Position numbers and translations under genes: made by a program
Shown here: positions 18,554 to 28,157 of the stretch, one piece after another
How the letters are laid out: each line of letters begins with the position of its first letter
How positions within the stretch are numbered: position 1 is the first letter of the stretch
Notes under the pieces: generated by a model
Told to the model about the DNA's origin: nothing
The model's database searches: none
Seen by the model: only the letters and a program-made list of their open reading frames with translations
NCBI RefSeq assembly: GCF_003386795.1
Contig: NZ_QTUC01000001.1
Coordinates: 4,278,001 to 4,342,000 of the forward strand
Source of the DNA: Thermasporomyces composti
GTDB lineage: Bacteria > Actinomycetota > Actinomycetes > Propionibacteriales > Actinopolymorphaceae
Direction: 5' to 3'
DNA length: 64,000 nucleotides

Positions 18554-19105
18554 TCAGGCCGGGATGCCGAGGCCGTCGTGAACCTCCGCGCCCGGGATCG
18601 TGGTGAGGACCTCGCCCGGCACGACCAGCTTGGATCGCCGCAGTCCCGAGCCGATCACCACGGGTCCGGCTTCGGCGACCTTGGCGTCGACGAGGATCGG
18701 CCAGGTCTCGGGCAAGCCCACGGGCGTGATCCCGCCGTACTCCATGCCGGTCTCGCTGACCGCGCTCTCCATCGGGGCGAACGACGCCTTCCGCGCCTCC
18801 AGCCGCCGGCGCGTCAGGCCGTTGACGTCGGCGCGGGTGGTGGCGAGAACGACACACGCGGCGTACCGGGTCTCACCGCCGCGGCGGCCGGCGATGATCA
18901 CACAGTTGGCCGACTGGTCGAGCGGCACGTCGTAGGTGGCGCAGAAGGCTGCGGTATCGGCCACGTTCGGATCGATCTCGGCGACCTGGAACTGGCTGGT
19001 GTCGACCTTGCCGTGCCAGGCTCGCAGTGCCTCCGCGACAGGCGGCGCGAGAAGATCGGGTCGGTCGAGGGCCGGCTGGAGGTGCAAGGTCCCGATCGGA
19101 CGCAT
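18554..19105 (-). CDS. YbaK/prolyl-tRNA deacylase-associated domain protein
   Basis: 183 residues of the YbaK/EbsC fold, which hydrolyses mischarged aminoacyl-tRNAs. Recognisable by CVIIAGRRGGETRYAACVVLATTRAD and the RRRLEARKASFAP loop containing the conserved Lys, followed by GGITPVGLP. ATG 19105 preferred over an upstream in-frame ATG at 19168 because it gives the family N-terminus; a GACAAT element (opposite strand of 19112-19117) lies 6 nt before it. Substrate amino acid unknown. Confidence 0.85.
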   Translation of the reverse strand: MRPIGTLHLQPALDRPDLLAPPVAEALRAWHGKVDTSQFQVAEIDPNVADTAAFCATYDVPLDQSANCVIIAGRRGGETRYAACVVLATTRADVNGLTRRRLEARKASFAPMESAVSETGMEYGGITPVGLPETWPILVDAKVAEAGPVVIGSGLRRSKLVVPGEVLTTIPGAEVHDGLGIPA

Positions 19106-19175
19106 GCCCCCATTGTCGTACCCGACCAAACCCCCGCACGGAGCCGGGTGAGGGACGGTGGGACACACTGACGGT

Positions 19176-19979
19176 GTGGGCTTCGTCCGGGTCGATCGGC
19201 GCGATGATCCGCGTCTGCGCGACTACGCCAACCTCAAGGACGTGACCTTGCGCAAGAGCCTTGAGGAGGCGCACGGCATCTTCCTCGCCGAAGGAGAGAA
19301 GGTGATCCGCCGCGCCGTCGCGGCCGGCTACCCGGTGCGGTCCTTCCTCATGACCGAGCGCTGGATCGACAGCCTGAGCGACGTCGTGGCGGACACCGGA
19401 GCCCCGTGTTACGTGCTGCCGCCCGACGAGATGGCGAACGTGACGGGCTTCCACGTTCACCGCGGCGCCCTGGCGTCCTTCGCGCGGCTGCCGCTCCCTC
19501 CGGTGGAGAAGATCGTGGCCGAGGCGCGCCGCGTCGTGGTGCTCGAGGACATCGTCGACCACACGAACGTCGGCGCGATCTTCCGCAGCGCCGCCGCCTT
19601 CGGAGTGGACGGGGTGGTTCTCGCACCACGCTGCGCCGATCCTCTCTACCGGCGCGCGGTGAAGGTCTCGATGGGCGCGGTCTTCACGCTGCCGTACGCG
19701 CGCATGACCCGCTGGTACGACGGGCTGTCGACGCTACGCGACCACGGCTTCTGGATCGTCGCGCTGACCCCCGCGCCGGATGCGGTCCCGCTGGAGGAGT
19801 GCGCGGTCGGCCGAGACCGCGTCGCACTGCTCCTGGGCACCGAGGGGGACGGGCTCTCGGCCCGGTGGCAGCGGCAGGCGGACGTCAGGGCTCGCATCCC
19901 CATCAATCCCGCGATCGACTCCCTCAACGTCGCCGCCGCTGCCGCCGTCGCCTGCTACGTGCTCACTCGTCAACCCTGA
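19176..19979 (+). CDS. TrmH/SpoU-family RNA 2'-O-methyltransferase
   Basis: 267 residues. An N-terminal substrate-binding domain (SpoU_sub_bind-like, with ALRKSLEEAHGIFLAEGEKVIRRA) precedes the SPOUT knot: motif 1 NVGAIFRSAAAFGVDGVVL, motif 2 LLLGTEGDGLS, motif 3 IPINPAIDSLNVAAAAAVACY. The target, rRNA or tRNA, cannot be decided. GTG 19176 gives MGFVRVDRRDDPRL and sits 6 nt after CACACT; GTG 19158, 18 nt upstream, is the alternative. The 3' end overlaps the convergent ABM gene by 17 bp. Confidence 0.87.
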   Translation: MGFVRVDRRDDPRLRDYANLKDVTLRKSLEEAHGIFLAEGEKVIRRAVAAGYPVRSFLMTERWIDSLSDVVADTGAPCYVLPPDEMANVTGFHVHRGALASFARLPLPPVEKIVAEARRVVVLEDIVDHTNVGAIFRSAAAFGVDGVVLAPRCADPLYRRAVKVSMGAVFTLPYARMTRWYDGLSTLRDHGFWIVALTPAPDAVPLEECAVGRDRVALLLGTEGDGLSARWQRQADVRARIPINPAIDSLNVAAAAAVACYVLTRQP

Positions 19980-20280
19980 CGTAGGTGCCGAGGTCGGCCT
20001 CGATACCGGCCCGTCGGAAGAACTCCGGCGGCGAGAACTGGGCCTCTTGGTGCGACCGTTCCACGGCCGCCTTCGCGTTGGCCAGGTCGTCCGCGGACGC
20101 CCACCGCGCGATCGTGACGATGTCGTAGCGATCCTCGTCGAGTCGGTTCTCCAGCAGCGCGTCCTCGACGAAGCCGGGCTGTCGGCGCAGCACCTCGTGG
20201 GTTCGGCGGACGTTCTTCCAGAACTCGTCCCGCGCGTCCGCGGGGACGACGAACCTGTCGACACGGTAGACAGGTGCCAT
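19963..20280 (-). CDS. Antibiotic biosynthesis monooxygenase (ABM) domain protein
   Basis: 105 residues with a single ABM/dimeric ferredoxin-like fold: YRVDRFVVPADARDEFW at the start and GFVEDALLENRLDEDRYDIVTIARWAS as the two strands facing the active cavity. Cofactor-free members oxidise quinols and polyketides. It has a strong ribosome binding site (AAGGAGGAG) and lies 93 nt downstream of the SoxR-box-controlled ABC exporter, on the same strand. In Streptomyces coelicolor an ABM protein and an ABC transporter are both SoxR targets, so co-control here is a reasonable inference. Confidence 0.82.
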   Translation of the reverse strand: MAPVYRVDRFVVPADARDEFWKNVRRTHEVLRRQPGFVEDALLENRLDEDRYDIVTIARWASADDLANAKAAVERSHQEAQFSPPEFFRRAGIEADLGTYVRVDE

Positions 20281-20373
20281 GCTCCTCCTTCTTCGCGTGG
20301 TCGTCTCTGGGCGGTGAAGGCTGTGGTGGCGGTCTCCGGTGAGCGCGACGCTCAGCGGACCTGCCGAGGGAGA

Positions 20374-22284
20374 TCAGGCGGAGAGGGCGTGAAGGTCGCA
20401 GCAGTCCGCGCGGTCGTCGGGACGGTCGCCGAGGAACTGGGTGCGATACAGCCGCTCGTAGCGTCCTCCTGCGGCGAGCAGCTCGGCGTGCGTCCCGCGC
20501 TCGACGATCCGGCCGTCCTCGACCACGAGGATGAGGTCGGCGGCGCGGACGGTGGCTAGCCGGTGGGCGATGACCAACGCCGTCCTGCCAGCCAAGGCCT
20601 CGCCGAGGGCGGCTTGGACGTCGGCTTCCGATTCCGAGTCCAGGTGGGCTGTGGCCTCGTCGAGGATCACCACGCGTGGGCGAGCCAGGAGCAGTCGTGC
20701 GATCGTGAGCCGCTGACGCTCACCGCCGGACAGCCGATACCCACGCTCTCCGACCACGGTGTCCAACCCGTCGGGAAGCGCGGCGACGAGGTCGGCGATC
20801 CGTGCGCGCCGCAAGGCGTCCCACAGCTCGTCGTCCGTCGCCTCCGGACGAGCGAGCAGGAGGTTGTGGCGGATCGAGTCGTGGAACAGGTGGCCGTCCT
20901 GGGTGACCATGCCGACCGCTTCGCGTATCGACGCCCCCCGCAGCCGCCGGACGTCGATCCCGGACAGCCGCACGGATCCGGTGTCGACGTCGTACAGGCG
21001 TGGCACCAAGGACGCGATCGTCGACTTGCCGGCGCCGGAGGACCCGACGAGCGCGACCATCTGTCCTGGCTCGATCCGGAACGAGACGTCGTGGAGTACT
21101 TCCTCGCCGCCCCGAGTGTCGAGCACCGCGACGTCCTCCAGCGACGCGAGCGAGACCTTGTCCGCTGCCGGGTAGCTGAAGTGGACGTGCTCGAACTCCA
21201 CCGACACGGGTCCCTCCGGCAGGTCGCGCGCCTGAGGGTCGTCGCTGATCAGCGGCGGGAGGTCGAGCACCTCGAAGACCCGTCCGAAGCTCACCACCGC
21301 GCTCATCACCTCGACGCGGGCGCTGGCCAGCGCGGTCAGCGGCGCGTAGAGACGCGTGAGGAGAAGGGAGAGGGTGACCACCGCGCCGGCGTCGAGGCTG
21401 CCGCGCAACGCGTAGAAGCCGCCGACTCCGTAGACCAACGCGAGCGCGAGAGCGGAGACCAGCGTGAGCGCGGTGACGAACACCCACTGCACCATCGCGG
21501 TGCGCACCCCGATGTCGCGCACGCGGCGCGCCCGCGTCGCGAACTCGGTCGACTCTCGCGTCGGTTCGCCGAACAGCTTGACCAACGTCGCGCCCGGAGC
21601 GGAGAAGCGCTCGGTCATCTGCGTGGTCATCGCGGCGTTGTGGTCGGCCGCCTCGCGCTCGAGCCGAGCGAGCCGTGTGCCCAGTCGCTTGGCCGGCCAC
21701 ACGAAGACGGGCAGCAACAGCAGGGCCAGGAGGGTGATCTGCCAGGAGACCTGGAGCATCACCGCCAGGCTGAGAGCGAGTGTCACGAGGTTGCCCACGA
21801 CCCCGGACAAGGTGTCACTGAAGGCTCGCTGTGCGCCGATGACGTCGTTGTTGAGCCGGCTGACCAGAGCGCCCGTGCGCGTTCGGAGAAAGAACGCGAC
21901 CGGCATCCGCTGGACGTGGTCGAAGACGGCACGACGCAGGTCGAAGATCAGGTCCTCGCCGATGGTGGCTGACAACCAGCGATTGACGACGCCGACCGCG
22001 GCCTCGGCGACCGCGATTGCGGCGATCGACGCGGCGAGTCCGAGCACGACGTCGAGCCGCGCTCTGGTGACGATCGCGTCGACGACCTGTCCAGCGAGGA
22101 CGGGCGAGGCCACCGCCAGTAGCGCGGAGGCGACGCTGAGGAGCACAAAGCAGGCGAGTCTCGCCCGGTGCGGTCGCGCGAACTGGCCTATTCGGCGCAA
22201 GGTTTCCCGGGAGAGCACCGGCCGCCCGTTCTGGGCGTTTCTCGCGTGGTAGAGCGCGTTCCACGCGGCCAGGTCCATGCTCAC
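20374..22284 (-). CDS. ABC exporter, fused permease and ATPase
   Basis: 636 residues: six-helix transmembrane domain (about 45-330) and nucleotide-binding domain with Walker [13 protein letters not shown], signature [15 protein letters not shown], Walker [13 protein letters not shown] and H-loop VIAHRLATV. Type IV exporter half-transporter, probably a homodimer moving drugs or lipids outward. GTG 22284 is placed 9-10 nt after GAGGAGA; ATG 22278 is an alternative. The promoter overlaps a SoxR box, so it is likely induced by redox-cycling compounds such as phenazines or quinones. Confidence 0.92.
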   Translation of the reverse strand: MSMDLAAWNALYHARNAQNGRPVLSRETLRRIGQFARPHRARLACFVLLSVASALLAVASPVLAGQVVDAIVTRARLDVVLGLAASIAAIAVAEAAVGVVNRWLSATIGEDLIFDLRRAVFDHVQRMPVAFFLRTRTGALVSRLNNDVIGAQRAFSDTLSGVVGNLVTLALSLAVMLQVSWQITLLALLLLPVFVWPAKRLGTRLARLEREAADHNAAMTTQMTERFSAPGATLVKLFGEPTRESTEFATRARRVRDIGVRTAMVQWVFVTALTLVSALALALVYGVGGFYALRGSLDAGAVVTLSLLLTRLYAPLTALASARVEVMSAVVSFGRVFEVLDLPPLISDDPQARDLPEGPVSVEFEHVHFSYPAADKVSLASLEDVAVLDTRGGEEVLHDVSFRIEPGQMVALVGSSGAGKSTIASLVPRLYDVDTGSVRLSGIDVRRLRGASIREAVGMVTQDGHLFHDSIRHNLLLARPEATDDELWDALRRARIADLVAALPDGLDTVVGERGYRLSGGERQRLTIARLLLARPRVVILDEATAHLDSESEADVQAALGEALAGRTALVIAHRLATVRAADLILVVEDGRIVERGTHAELLAAGGRYERLYRTQFLGDRPDDRADCCDLHALSA

Positions 22285-22385
22285 AGGTGGTTTCTCTCCT
22301 CGTTCGGTGATGGACGCACGGGCGGCATACCCACCACGGCCCGCTGTCGGCGACGCGGGACAGCGGGCCGCGCGGTGGTGGGTCG

Positions 22386-22416
22386 ACCCTAAAACCTCAA
22401 CCTTTGTTAAGGTCAA
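22386..22416 (-). promoter_or_regulatory. SoxR box inside a 19-bp-spacer promoter
   Basis: On the minus strand: -35 TTGACC (22416-22411), a 19-bp spacer, -10 TAGGGT (22391-22386). The spacer contains the inverted repeat CCTTAAC-AAAG-GTTGAGG (22412-22395), 18 bp with one mismatch, the same size and core as the E. coli soxS operator. A 19-bp spacer is the hallmark of promoters activated by MerR-family proteins through DNA distortion. The soxR gene is divergent, 85 bp away. Confidence 0.8.
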
Positions 22417-22480
22417 CTCCCTGGTTGAGGCGTGGATCGGCTGGCGGATGCGGGCCCCACGACGATGGTCGGAGGTGGGC

Positions 22481-23056
22481 ATGGGCGGACCCGCGGTGGA
22501 AAAGGCGGAGCTCAGCGTCGGCGAGCTAGCCGCCCGCAGTGGTGTGGCGGTCTCCGCGTTGCACTTCTACGAACGTCAAGGCCTCATCACCAGTAGGCGG
22601 ACGTCAGGGAACCAACGCCGGTACCGGCGCGACATGCTGCGCCGGGTCGCGTTGATCCGCATCGCCCAACGGGTCGGCATCCCGCTCGCCGACGTCGCCA
22701 AGGTCCTGTCCCTGCTCCCCGAGGGCCGTACGCCGTCTCGCCAGGACTGGCAGCGCATCGCCGCCGCCTGGCGGGACGAGTTGGACCAGCGGATTCGTCA
22801 CCTGCAGCAGCTTCGCGACGACTTCGACGACTGCGTGGGCTGCGGATGCCTGTCCATCGACCGCTGCGCGCTCGCGAACCCGGGGGACCGGCTGGGTCGG
22901 CAGGGCCCCGGTCCGCGCCGGCTGCTCGACGGGTCGACGTCGCCGCCCCGTGTCACATGCGGAGGAGAGGAGGCGGAGCGGGAATCCCCCCGTCCGGGCC
23001 CGTCACGATCCTCGAGCTCGCGGAGGCGGGGGACGCGCGCGGATCGCTACCCGTGA
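22481..23056 (+). CDS. soxR: Redox-sensing MerR-family regulator SoxR
   Basis: 191 residues. Winged-helix MerR domain ([26 protein letters not shown]), dimerisation helix, and the [2Fe-2S] site [12 protein letters not shown] with cysteines at 118, 121, 123 and 129, nearly identical in spacing and position to E. coli SoxR. ATG 22481 follows GGAGG by 5 nt. About 37 extra C-terminal residues (Arg/Ser/Pro-rich) are absent from E. coli SoxR; actinobacterial SoxR proteins commonly have such tails. It probably activates the divergent ABC exporter when the cluster is oxidised by redox-cycling metabolites. The 3' end overlaps the convergent FhuF gene by 10 bp. Confidence 0.93.
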   Translation: MGGPAVEKAELSVGELAARSGVAVSALHFYERQGLITSRRTSGNQRRYRRDMLRRVALIRIAQRVGIPLADVAKVLSLLPEGRTPSRQDWQRIAAAWRDELDQRIRHLQQLRDDFDDCVGCGCLSIDRCALANPGDRLGRQGPGPRRLLDGSTSPPRVTCGGEEAERESPRPGPSRSSSSRRRGTRADRYP

Positions 23057-23736
23057 CGGGGCGACAACGCGCAATCGCCGCACCATCCGCCGCCTGGTAC
23101 GCGGTAGTACAGACAGCAGCTCGACCGGGTGAAGGCTTCCGCCGTGCGGCGTCCGTCCGCGAAACACCCCGCGGTGTCGAGGGGCGGTTGGCCGAACGCG
23201 GACCTCGCCAGCCGTTCGCCGTCGGCGTCGACGTCGGGCCGGGCCCTGGTCAGCACGTCGAGCGAGCCCAGGAGCGCTGACGCGACGTTGCCCCACAGCA
23301 GCGCCTCGGGCAGCCGAACCCGCCGACGGACCGCCGTCAGCAGCGGGACGAGGTGCGGCTCCACGACGGCTCGCCGGAGATCGAGCACGGCGTCACCACC
23401 CCGCCTCTCCGCCCGCACGTCCGCCACGTGGAGACGATCACCCGGTGCCCACCAGGTGGTCGCCGGATCCACCGTGAGGACGCGGTCGTGCAGCAGCAGG
23501 ACGGCGAGGACGGGAGACCACAGGCGCGCCGCGAGCCCTTGGACGAGGATGGAGGCGCCGACGCGGCGCTCACTGGTTCGCAACGCCCGGGCGGTGACGT
23601 CGATCGCCGTCCCGAGAGCGCGGTCGTCGGAGTACAGCTGAGCCAGGGACGGCGACCGAGGCGGGAACGTTGAGGGCACGACGGTGAAGTACTCGCCGAA
23701 CGACTCCAGCTCGGCGAGGAGCGCCCGGAAATCCAC
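23047..23736 (-). CDS. FhuF-type (2Fe-2S) ferric siderophore reductase
   Basis: 229 residues. The C-terminus carries the FhuF iron-sulfur motif C-C-x10-C-x2-C ([19 protein letters not shown]), and the upstream region has the FhuF/IucA-like pattern ([21 protein letters not shown]). FhuF proteins reduce ferric siderophores after uptake. GTG start at 23736. It is convergent with and overlaps soxR by 10 bp, so the two transcripts are partly antisense. No siderophore transporter is nearby. Confidence 0.88.
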   Translation of the reverse strand: MDFRALLAELESFGEYFTVVPSTFPPRSPSLAQLYSDDRALGTAIDVTARALRTSERRVGASILVQGLAARLWSPVLAVLLLHDRVLTVDPATTWWAPGDRLHVADVRAERRGGDAVLDLRRAVVEPHLVPLLTAVRRRVRLPEALLWGNVASALLGSLDVLTRARPDVDADGERLARSAFGQPPLDTAGCFADGRRTAEAFTRSSCCLYYRVPGGGWCGDCALSPRHG

Positions 23737-23866
23737 GTGGGCATTCCATCACGGTCGCCGTCGTGCCGCACACCGCCGCGAGCTGGGTGCTGCTCGGCCG
23801 AGGCGGCCTGCCGAGGTCGCTCGGGCCGCCCGGTGGGCGAGGGAGGCTCAGCGCGGACGTGGGGGA

Positions 23867-23896
23867 GGATGCACGTGGAGGGGATGCACGTGGAGG
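23867..23896 (+). repeat. Exact 15-bp tandem duplication containing the ribosome binding site
   Basis: GGATGCACGTGGAGG occurs twice back to back (23867-23881 and 23882-23896). The second copy's GGAGG is 10 nt before the start codon at 23907; the first provides a duplicate GGAGG 25 nt before it. Confidence 0.9.
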
Positions 23897-23906
23897 GGGA
23901 GATGGC

Positions 23907-24932
23907 ATGACGGTGCCGACGACGATGCGCGCGTGGGTCGTGCGCGAGCCGGGCCGGCTGGAGCAGGCGGAGCTGCCCGTCCCCACCCCAGGCCCGGACG
24001 AGCTGCTCGTACGTGTCGACGTCTGCGGAGTCTGCCGCACTGACCTACACGTGCGCGACGGCGACCTGCCGCCGCACAAGTCGCCCGTCGTGCCCGGCCA
24101 CGAGGCTGTCGGGCGCGTGGTCGCCAAGGGGTCGGCCGTTCCCGACCGCTACGCCCTCGGGATGCGAGTGGGGGTGCCCTGGTTGCGGCGGACCTGCGGC
24201 ACCTGCGCGTGGTGCCGACGCGGACAGGAGAACCTGTGCCCCCACTCCGTCTACACCGGGTGGGACGCCGACGGAGGATACGCGGAGTACACCACGGTGC
24301 CCGCCGCCTACGCGTACGAGCTGCCCGAGGACGCGTTCGGCGCCTACACCGAACCGGAGCTTGCTCCGCTCCTGTGCGCCGGCATCATCGGCTACCGCGC
24401 TCTCACGCGCGCGGAGGTGCCGTCCGGCGGTCGACTCGGCATCTACGGGTTCGGTGCATCCGCCCACCTGACCGCGCAAGTCGCGATGGCGCGGGGCGCC
24501 ACCGTCCACGTCCTCACCCGATCAGAGGCGGCACAGCAGCTAGCCCTCCGGCTCGGCGCGGCCTCGGCCGGTGGCGCGTCGGAGATGCCGCCGGAGCCGC
24601 TGGACGCCGCGATCCTCTTCGCCCCCGTCGGGGACCTCGTGCCGGTCGCCCTCTCCGCGCTCGACCGGGGCGGCACCCTCAGCATCGCCGGCATCTACCT
24701 CACCGACATCCCCACGCTCGACTACGAGCGGCACCTGTTCCTGGAGCGCACCGTCCGCAGCGTCACCGCCAACACCCGCGAGGACGGACGGGAGTTCCTC
24801 GCGGCCGCGGCCGCGCACCGTCTGTCCGTCGAGGTCAGCCTGTACCCGTTCGACCGCGCCGACCAGGCCCTGGACGACCTGGCCGCCGACCGCATGCACG
24901 GCGTCGGCGTGCTCTCGGTCCACGCCACCTGA
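23907..24932 (+). CDS. Zinc-dependent alcohol dehydrogenase
   Basis: 341 residues, medium-chain dehydrogenase fold. Catalytic zinc ligands are in CGVCRTDLH and GHEAVGRVV, the structural zinc site is C-x2-C-x2-C-x7-C ([15 protein letters not shown]), and the nucleotide-binding domain has [14 protein letters not shown]. It resembles the AdhA/AdhP primary-alcohol group. ATG 23907 is placed by GGAGG at 23892-23896. Monocistronic; it ends 15 nt from a convergent gene. Confidence 0.9.
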   Translation: MTVPTTMRAWVVREPGRLEQAELPVPTPGPDELLVRVDVCGVCRTDLHVRDGDLPPHKSPVVPGHEAVGRVVAKGSAVPDRYALGMRVGVPWLRRTCGTCAWCRRGQENLCPHSVYTGWDADGGYAEYTTVPAAYAYELPEDAFGAYTEPELAPLLCAGIIGYRALTRAEVPSGGRLGIYGFGASAHLTAQVAMARGATVHVLTRSEAAQQLALRLGAASAGGASEMPPEPLDAAILFAPVGDLVPVALSALDRGGTLSIAGIYLTDIPTLDYERHLFLERTVRSVTANTREDGREFLAAAAAHRLSVEVSLYPFDRADQALDDLAADRMHGVGVLSVHAT

Positions 24933-24947
24933 GCGTCCGCGACACCC

Positions 24948-25409
24948 TTAGCCTCCGGTCGCGAACTCGACGAGCCCGAGGAGGGTGACGAACCGTCCGA
25001 GCCGGCCGGCGAGCCCCGCGGCGAGGAACACCGCCAGCGGGACGCGGAGCTGGCCGGCGATGACCGACATGACGGCGAACGGTGGCACACCCAGCCACGC
25101 GGACACGAACAACAGGAGCCCACCCAGCCACGGGTTGCCCCCGACGCGGCGCTGCCAGCGCCCCAAGGCGTCGCGCCACTTCGGCGACTCGGTCTTCGCG
25201 CGCACCCACCTCCACCGGAGTGAGTCACGCCCGAGCAGAAAGTAGACGACCTTCCCGACCATCTGGCCGGAAGCGGCGGCCAGCGCCACGGACCACACCC
25301 CGAACCCGTCGAAGACGGCGGCGACGCCGGCGACGTACGCCTCAGCGTTGACCACGGGCACCAGCGCGGAGACGACGCAGTACCCGAAGGTCGTCAGGAT
25401 GAGGGTCAC
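24948..25409 (-). CDS. Small VTT/DedA-like membrane protein
   Basis: 153 residues, about four hydrophobic segments. The pattern GQMVGKVVYFLLGRDSLR followed by a basic amphipathic region and LFVSAWLGVPPFAVMSVIAGQLRVPLAVFLAAGLAGRLGRFVTL matches the SNARE-associated/YqaA-type VTT fold, proposed to move or scramble lipids. The long N-terminal frame upstream of GTG 25409 is Arg/Pro-rich and was not included. Function uncertain. Confidence 0.7.
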   Translation of the reverse strand: MTLILTTFGYCVVSALVPVVNAEAYVAGVAAVFDGFGVWSVALAAASGQMVGKVVYFLLGRDSLRWRWVRAKTESPKWRDALGRWQRRVGGNPWLGGLLLFVSAWLGVPPFAVMSVIAGQLRVPLAVFLAAGLAGRLGRFVTLLGLVEFATGG

Positions 25410-25634
25410 CCGGTCGTCACCCGCCGTGGCACGCGTCCTCCCTGCGTGTGGTGCTCCCTGCGCGCCGTCGCGCGATGGACTCTTCGTGCGGTGGACCGTG
25501 GAGTGAGCTCGGTCCAGGCCCCAGTCCGGACCAGCCCACGGTAGCCTCTGCCCGCCACCGGTCGGCAGGGTAGCCCCCGCGCCGGCTCTCGCACGGACGG
25601 GTGGAATCGCACAGCCAGGAGGAGGGGAGCGACA

Positions 25635-26348
25635 GTGGTATCGGACGCTCGACGGCGGCGGTCGACGCCCTCCTCTCGGTGGGCTCCGTGCGGGCACCGT
25701 GGCTGTGTCCGGCCCGACCGGGAGCGGCTGCTGACCGCGCCCACCGTGGTGACGTTCGCGCGGACCGCCGGGTCGCTCGGCATCGCCCTGGGCGCCGCGC
25801 AGGCCCGCTCACTGACCTGGCTGCTCGTCGCGCTGGCGGTCTACTGGGTGGGCGACGTGGCGGACGGCGCGTTGGCACGGCTCACCGATACCGAGACCCG
25901 CCATGGCGCCGTCCTCGACATCGTCGCTGACCGCCTGTGTGCGCTGGGGTTCTACGGTGGCTTCGTCTGGCTCGACCCGTCGATGGCCCTGCCGATGGGC
26001 ATCTTCGTGTTCGAGTTCGCGCTCGTCGACGCCTACCTGTCGCTCGCCTTCCTCTCCTGGCCGCTGTCCAGCCCCAACTACTTCGACCTGGTCGACCGAC
26101 CCATCTGGCTCGCCAACTGGTCGAAGACCGGGAAGGTGGTGAACTCCTCCCTCGTCGCGGTCGTCATGGTGACGACGCGCTCCGTCCCGCTGTGCACGGC
26201 GATCGCGCTGGGCCTGCTCACGGTCAAGGTGTGGTCGCTGGCCCGGTTGGCCCGCCTCGGCCTGCCGACACCGACCGGGTGCGCGGCGAGGGACGCCGGA
26301 TCGGGCGTCGAGCCGACTCGCGTCACGGGCACGTCTGACCCGGCCTAG
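25635..26348 (+). CDS. CDP-alcohol phosphatidyltransferase family protein
   Basis: 237-residue membrane enzyme. The diagnostic motif D-G-x2-A-R-x8-G-x3-D-x3-D is complete: DGALARLTDTETRHGAVLDIVAD. Five or six hydrophobic helices surround it. Such enzymes transfer a phosphatidyl or diphospho-alcohol headgroup (PgsA, Pis, Cls types); the acceptor here is unknown. GTG 25635 follows a strong GGAGGGGAG. The first 30 residues (Arg/Ser/Cys-rich) are unusual for the family. Neighbours give little help, though the divergent VTT protein may also act in membrane lipids. Confidence 0.85.
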   Translation: MVSDARRRRSTPSSRWAPCGHRGCVRPDRERLLTAPTVVTFARTAGSLGIALGAAQARSLTWLLVALAVYWVGDVADGALARLTDTETRHGAVLDIVADRLCALGFYGGFVWLDPSMALPMGIFVFEFALVDAYLSLAFLSWPLSSPNYFDLVDRPIWLANWSKTGKVVNSSLVAVVMVTTRSVPLCTAIALGLLTVKVWSLARLARLGLPTPTGCAARDAGSGVEPTRVTGTSDPA

Positions 26349-26430
26349 ATCGGACGGATCCATGGTCGCCACCGGGCGGTGATCACTACTGTGCGACGAC
26401 CGGAGCGCAGGTGACGAGGGGAGAGGACGG

Positions 26431-28056
26431 ATGGACGCGCCTCGGCCGGGTCTGTCTCGACGCGCGGCGCTGCGTCGCGTCGCCTGGGCGGCGGTGGGAG
26501 CCGCAGCCCTCAGCACGGCGGATCTGTCGCACCCCACGATCGCGGCCGCCCGACCACCACAGGAGCGCGGCTGGTACCCCAAGGGTGTGCGTCCGACGCG
26601 GCTGTACGTGGTGGAGGAGTCCGCGCTGTCCTCGGCCGAGCGGGTTCTAGTCGCCACGCTGCAGGGACAGCTCGCGCGGCGCCGGCAACCCGACGGATCG
26701 GCGCCCGGCATCTACGTCACGATCCCCGGGGTCGGCTACGAGGTGTGGCTTGCGGACCTGGCCGACCGCTACGGCATCCCACTCACGCACGGCGACGGCG
26801 TCCGGGACCTTCTCGACCGGTTCGCCGACTCGGCCTCGGGCTACGTCCTCTACCGCGGTGACGGGGTGAACGCCGCGACGACCGTGGCCGGGCTCACCGG
26901 GTCGATCGCGGTCGAGGAAGGCCTGGAGCCACTCGCGCGCGAGTACGGCCTCGGTCTGGTCGCCGACGTACGCGACAAGGACGACCGCTGGGTGAGGCAG
27001 ACGTACGGCTCGCGCCTTCGCGGGGACCTCGTCATCGAGCAGAAGCCAGACTTCTCCAACCAGCTCCGCGACTACGCCACGCTGACAGGAGCGTTCACCT
27101 TCTACGACGGCAACTCCTCCTTCCGCGAGCGAGTGGTCGCCGACCTCGACCCCGACGCGGCCGTCCTCGGCTGGGGGGACGCGTCGAGCGGCGAGGACGC
27201 GTTCGTCTCGGTCTCGTCCCGGGCCGGCGTGCGGACCATCCCAGCCGACCACGCCCGAAACCTCGCGCCGTTGTCGGGCATCAGCCTCAACCGGGTGACC
27301 CAGCGGCGACCGCGCCGCCTGCCGCGGCCAGAGCCCGGCTGCCACTACGTCGCTTTCCTCGTCACCGACGGCGACAACATCCAGTGGATGCTCAACGACT
27401 TCCAGAGCAGCACTCGGTGGTTCGCGAGTCCGCACCGTGGCTCGCTCGACCTGGGCTGGGGGATCTCGCCGAGCCTGGTCGACCTCGCTCCGTCGGTCAT
27501 GCGTTGGTACTACGACCACGCGGCCACTGGCGCCCACCACGACAGCTTCGTCGCGGGACCGTCCGGAGGCGGGTACTTGTACCCGAGCATGTATCCGCGC
27601 GAGGAGCTGGAGCTGCACACCGCCCGGTTGGCCGCCTCGATGGAACGCGCCGACCTCGACGTCGTCCAGATCATCGACTTCGGCTCGTTCGACGACACCG
27701 ACCTGTGGGCGACGTACCTACGGCACCGGCAGATCGCCGGCCTGATCTACCTGGAGTACTCCCGGTACGACACCCACAAGGGCCGGATCGTGTGGGCGAA
27801 CGACAAACCGGTGATCTCGGCCCGCACCATGCTGTGGGACGGCCTGCCGGGTGCGGACGAGACGAGCGTGACGGCCGAGCTCAACAACGCCGACCGTGAT
27901 CCGACGAGCCCGTCCGGCTACTCGGTCGTCATGTGGCACGCATGGAGCAAGTCCGTCGCGAACGTCAAGACCGTGGTCGACAACCTGGCGCCGCACGTCC
28001 GGGTCGTCACGCCGGACGTCCTGGTGCGCATGGTCGCCGCGAACGTTCGCCGTTAG
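26431..28056 (+). CDS. Tat-exported GxGYxYP-domain protein (putative glycoside hydrolase)
   Basis: 541 residues. A twin-arginine signal (LSRRAALRRVAWAAVGAAAL, cleavage near AARP) directs export of the folded protein. The body contains the signature GPSGGGYLYPSMYP of the GxGYxYP family, a TIM-barrel-like group thought to act on carbohydrates but without a known reaction. Conserved acids lie in LVTDGDNIQWML and IDFGSFDD. ATG 26431 with GAGAGGAC upstream. Stands alone in its operon; the CDP-alcohol transferase ends 82 nt upstream on the same strand. Confidence 0.82.
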   Translation: MDAPRPGLSRRAALRRVAWAAVGAAALSTADLSHPTIAAARPPQERGWYPKGVRPTRLYVVEESALSSAERVLVATLQGQLARRRQPDGSAPGIYVTIPGVGYEVWLADLADRYGIPLTHGDGVRDLLDRFADSASGYVLYRGDGVNAATTVAGLTGSIAVEEGLEPLAREYGLGLVADVRDKDDRWVRQTYGSRLRGDLVIEQKPDFSNQLRDYATLTGAFTFYDGNSSFRERVVADLDPDAAVLGWGDASSGEDAFVSVSSRAGVRTIPADHARNLAPLSGISLNRVTQRRPRRLPRPEPGCHYVAFLVTDGDNIQWMLNDFQSSTRWFASPHRGSLDLGWGISPSLVDLAPSVMRWYYDHAATGAHHDSFVAGPSGGGYLYPSMYPREELELHTARLAASMERADLDVVQIIDFGSFDDTDLWATYLRHRQIAGLIYLEYSRYDTHKGRIVWANDKPVISARTMLWDGLPGADETSVTAELNNADRDPTSPSGYSVVMWHAWSKSVANVKTVVDNLAPHVRVVTPDVLVRMVAANVRR

Positions 28057-28157
28057 CCGGCTGAGCTCGCGAGCTGGTCCAGGCTGGTCACCGACACAAT
28101 CGACACGCTGCGTCAAGAACCGGACGCGTGGCGCGACAGCCCGTTAGCGTTCCCTCG

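Noticed and set aside
22285-22482. N-terminal extension of the ABC exporter across the SoxR box
   Set aside because: It would translate through the promoter; GAGGAGA positions the start at 22284.
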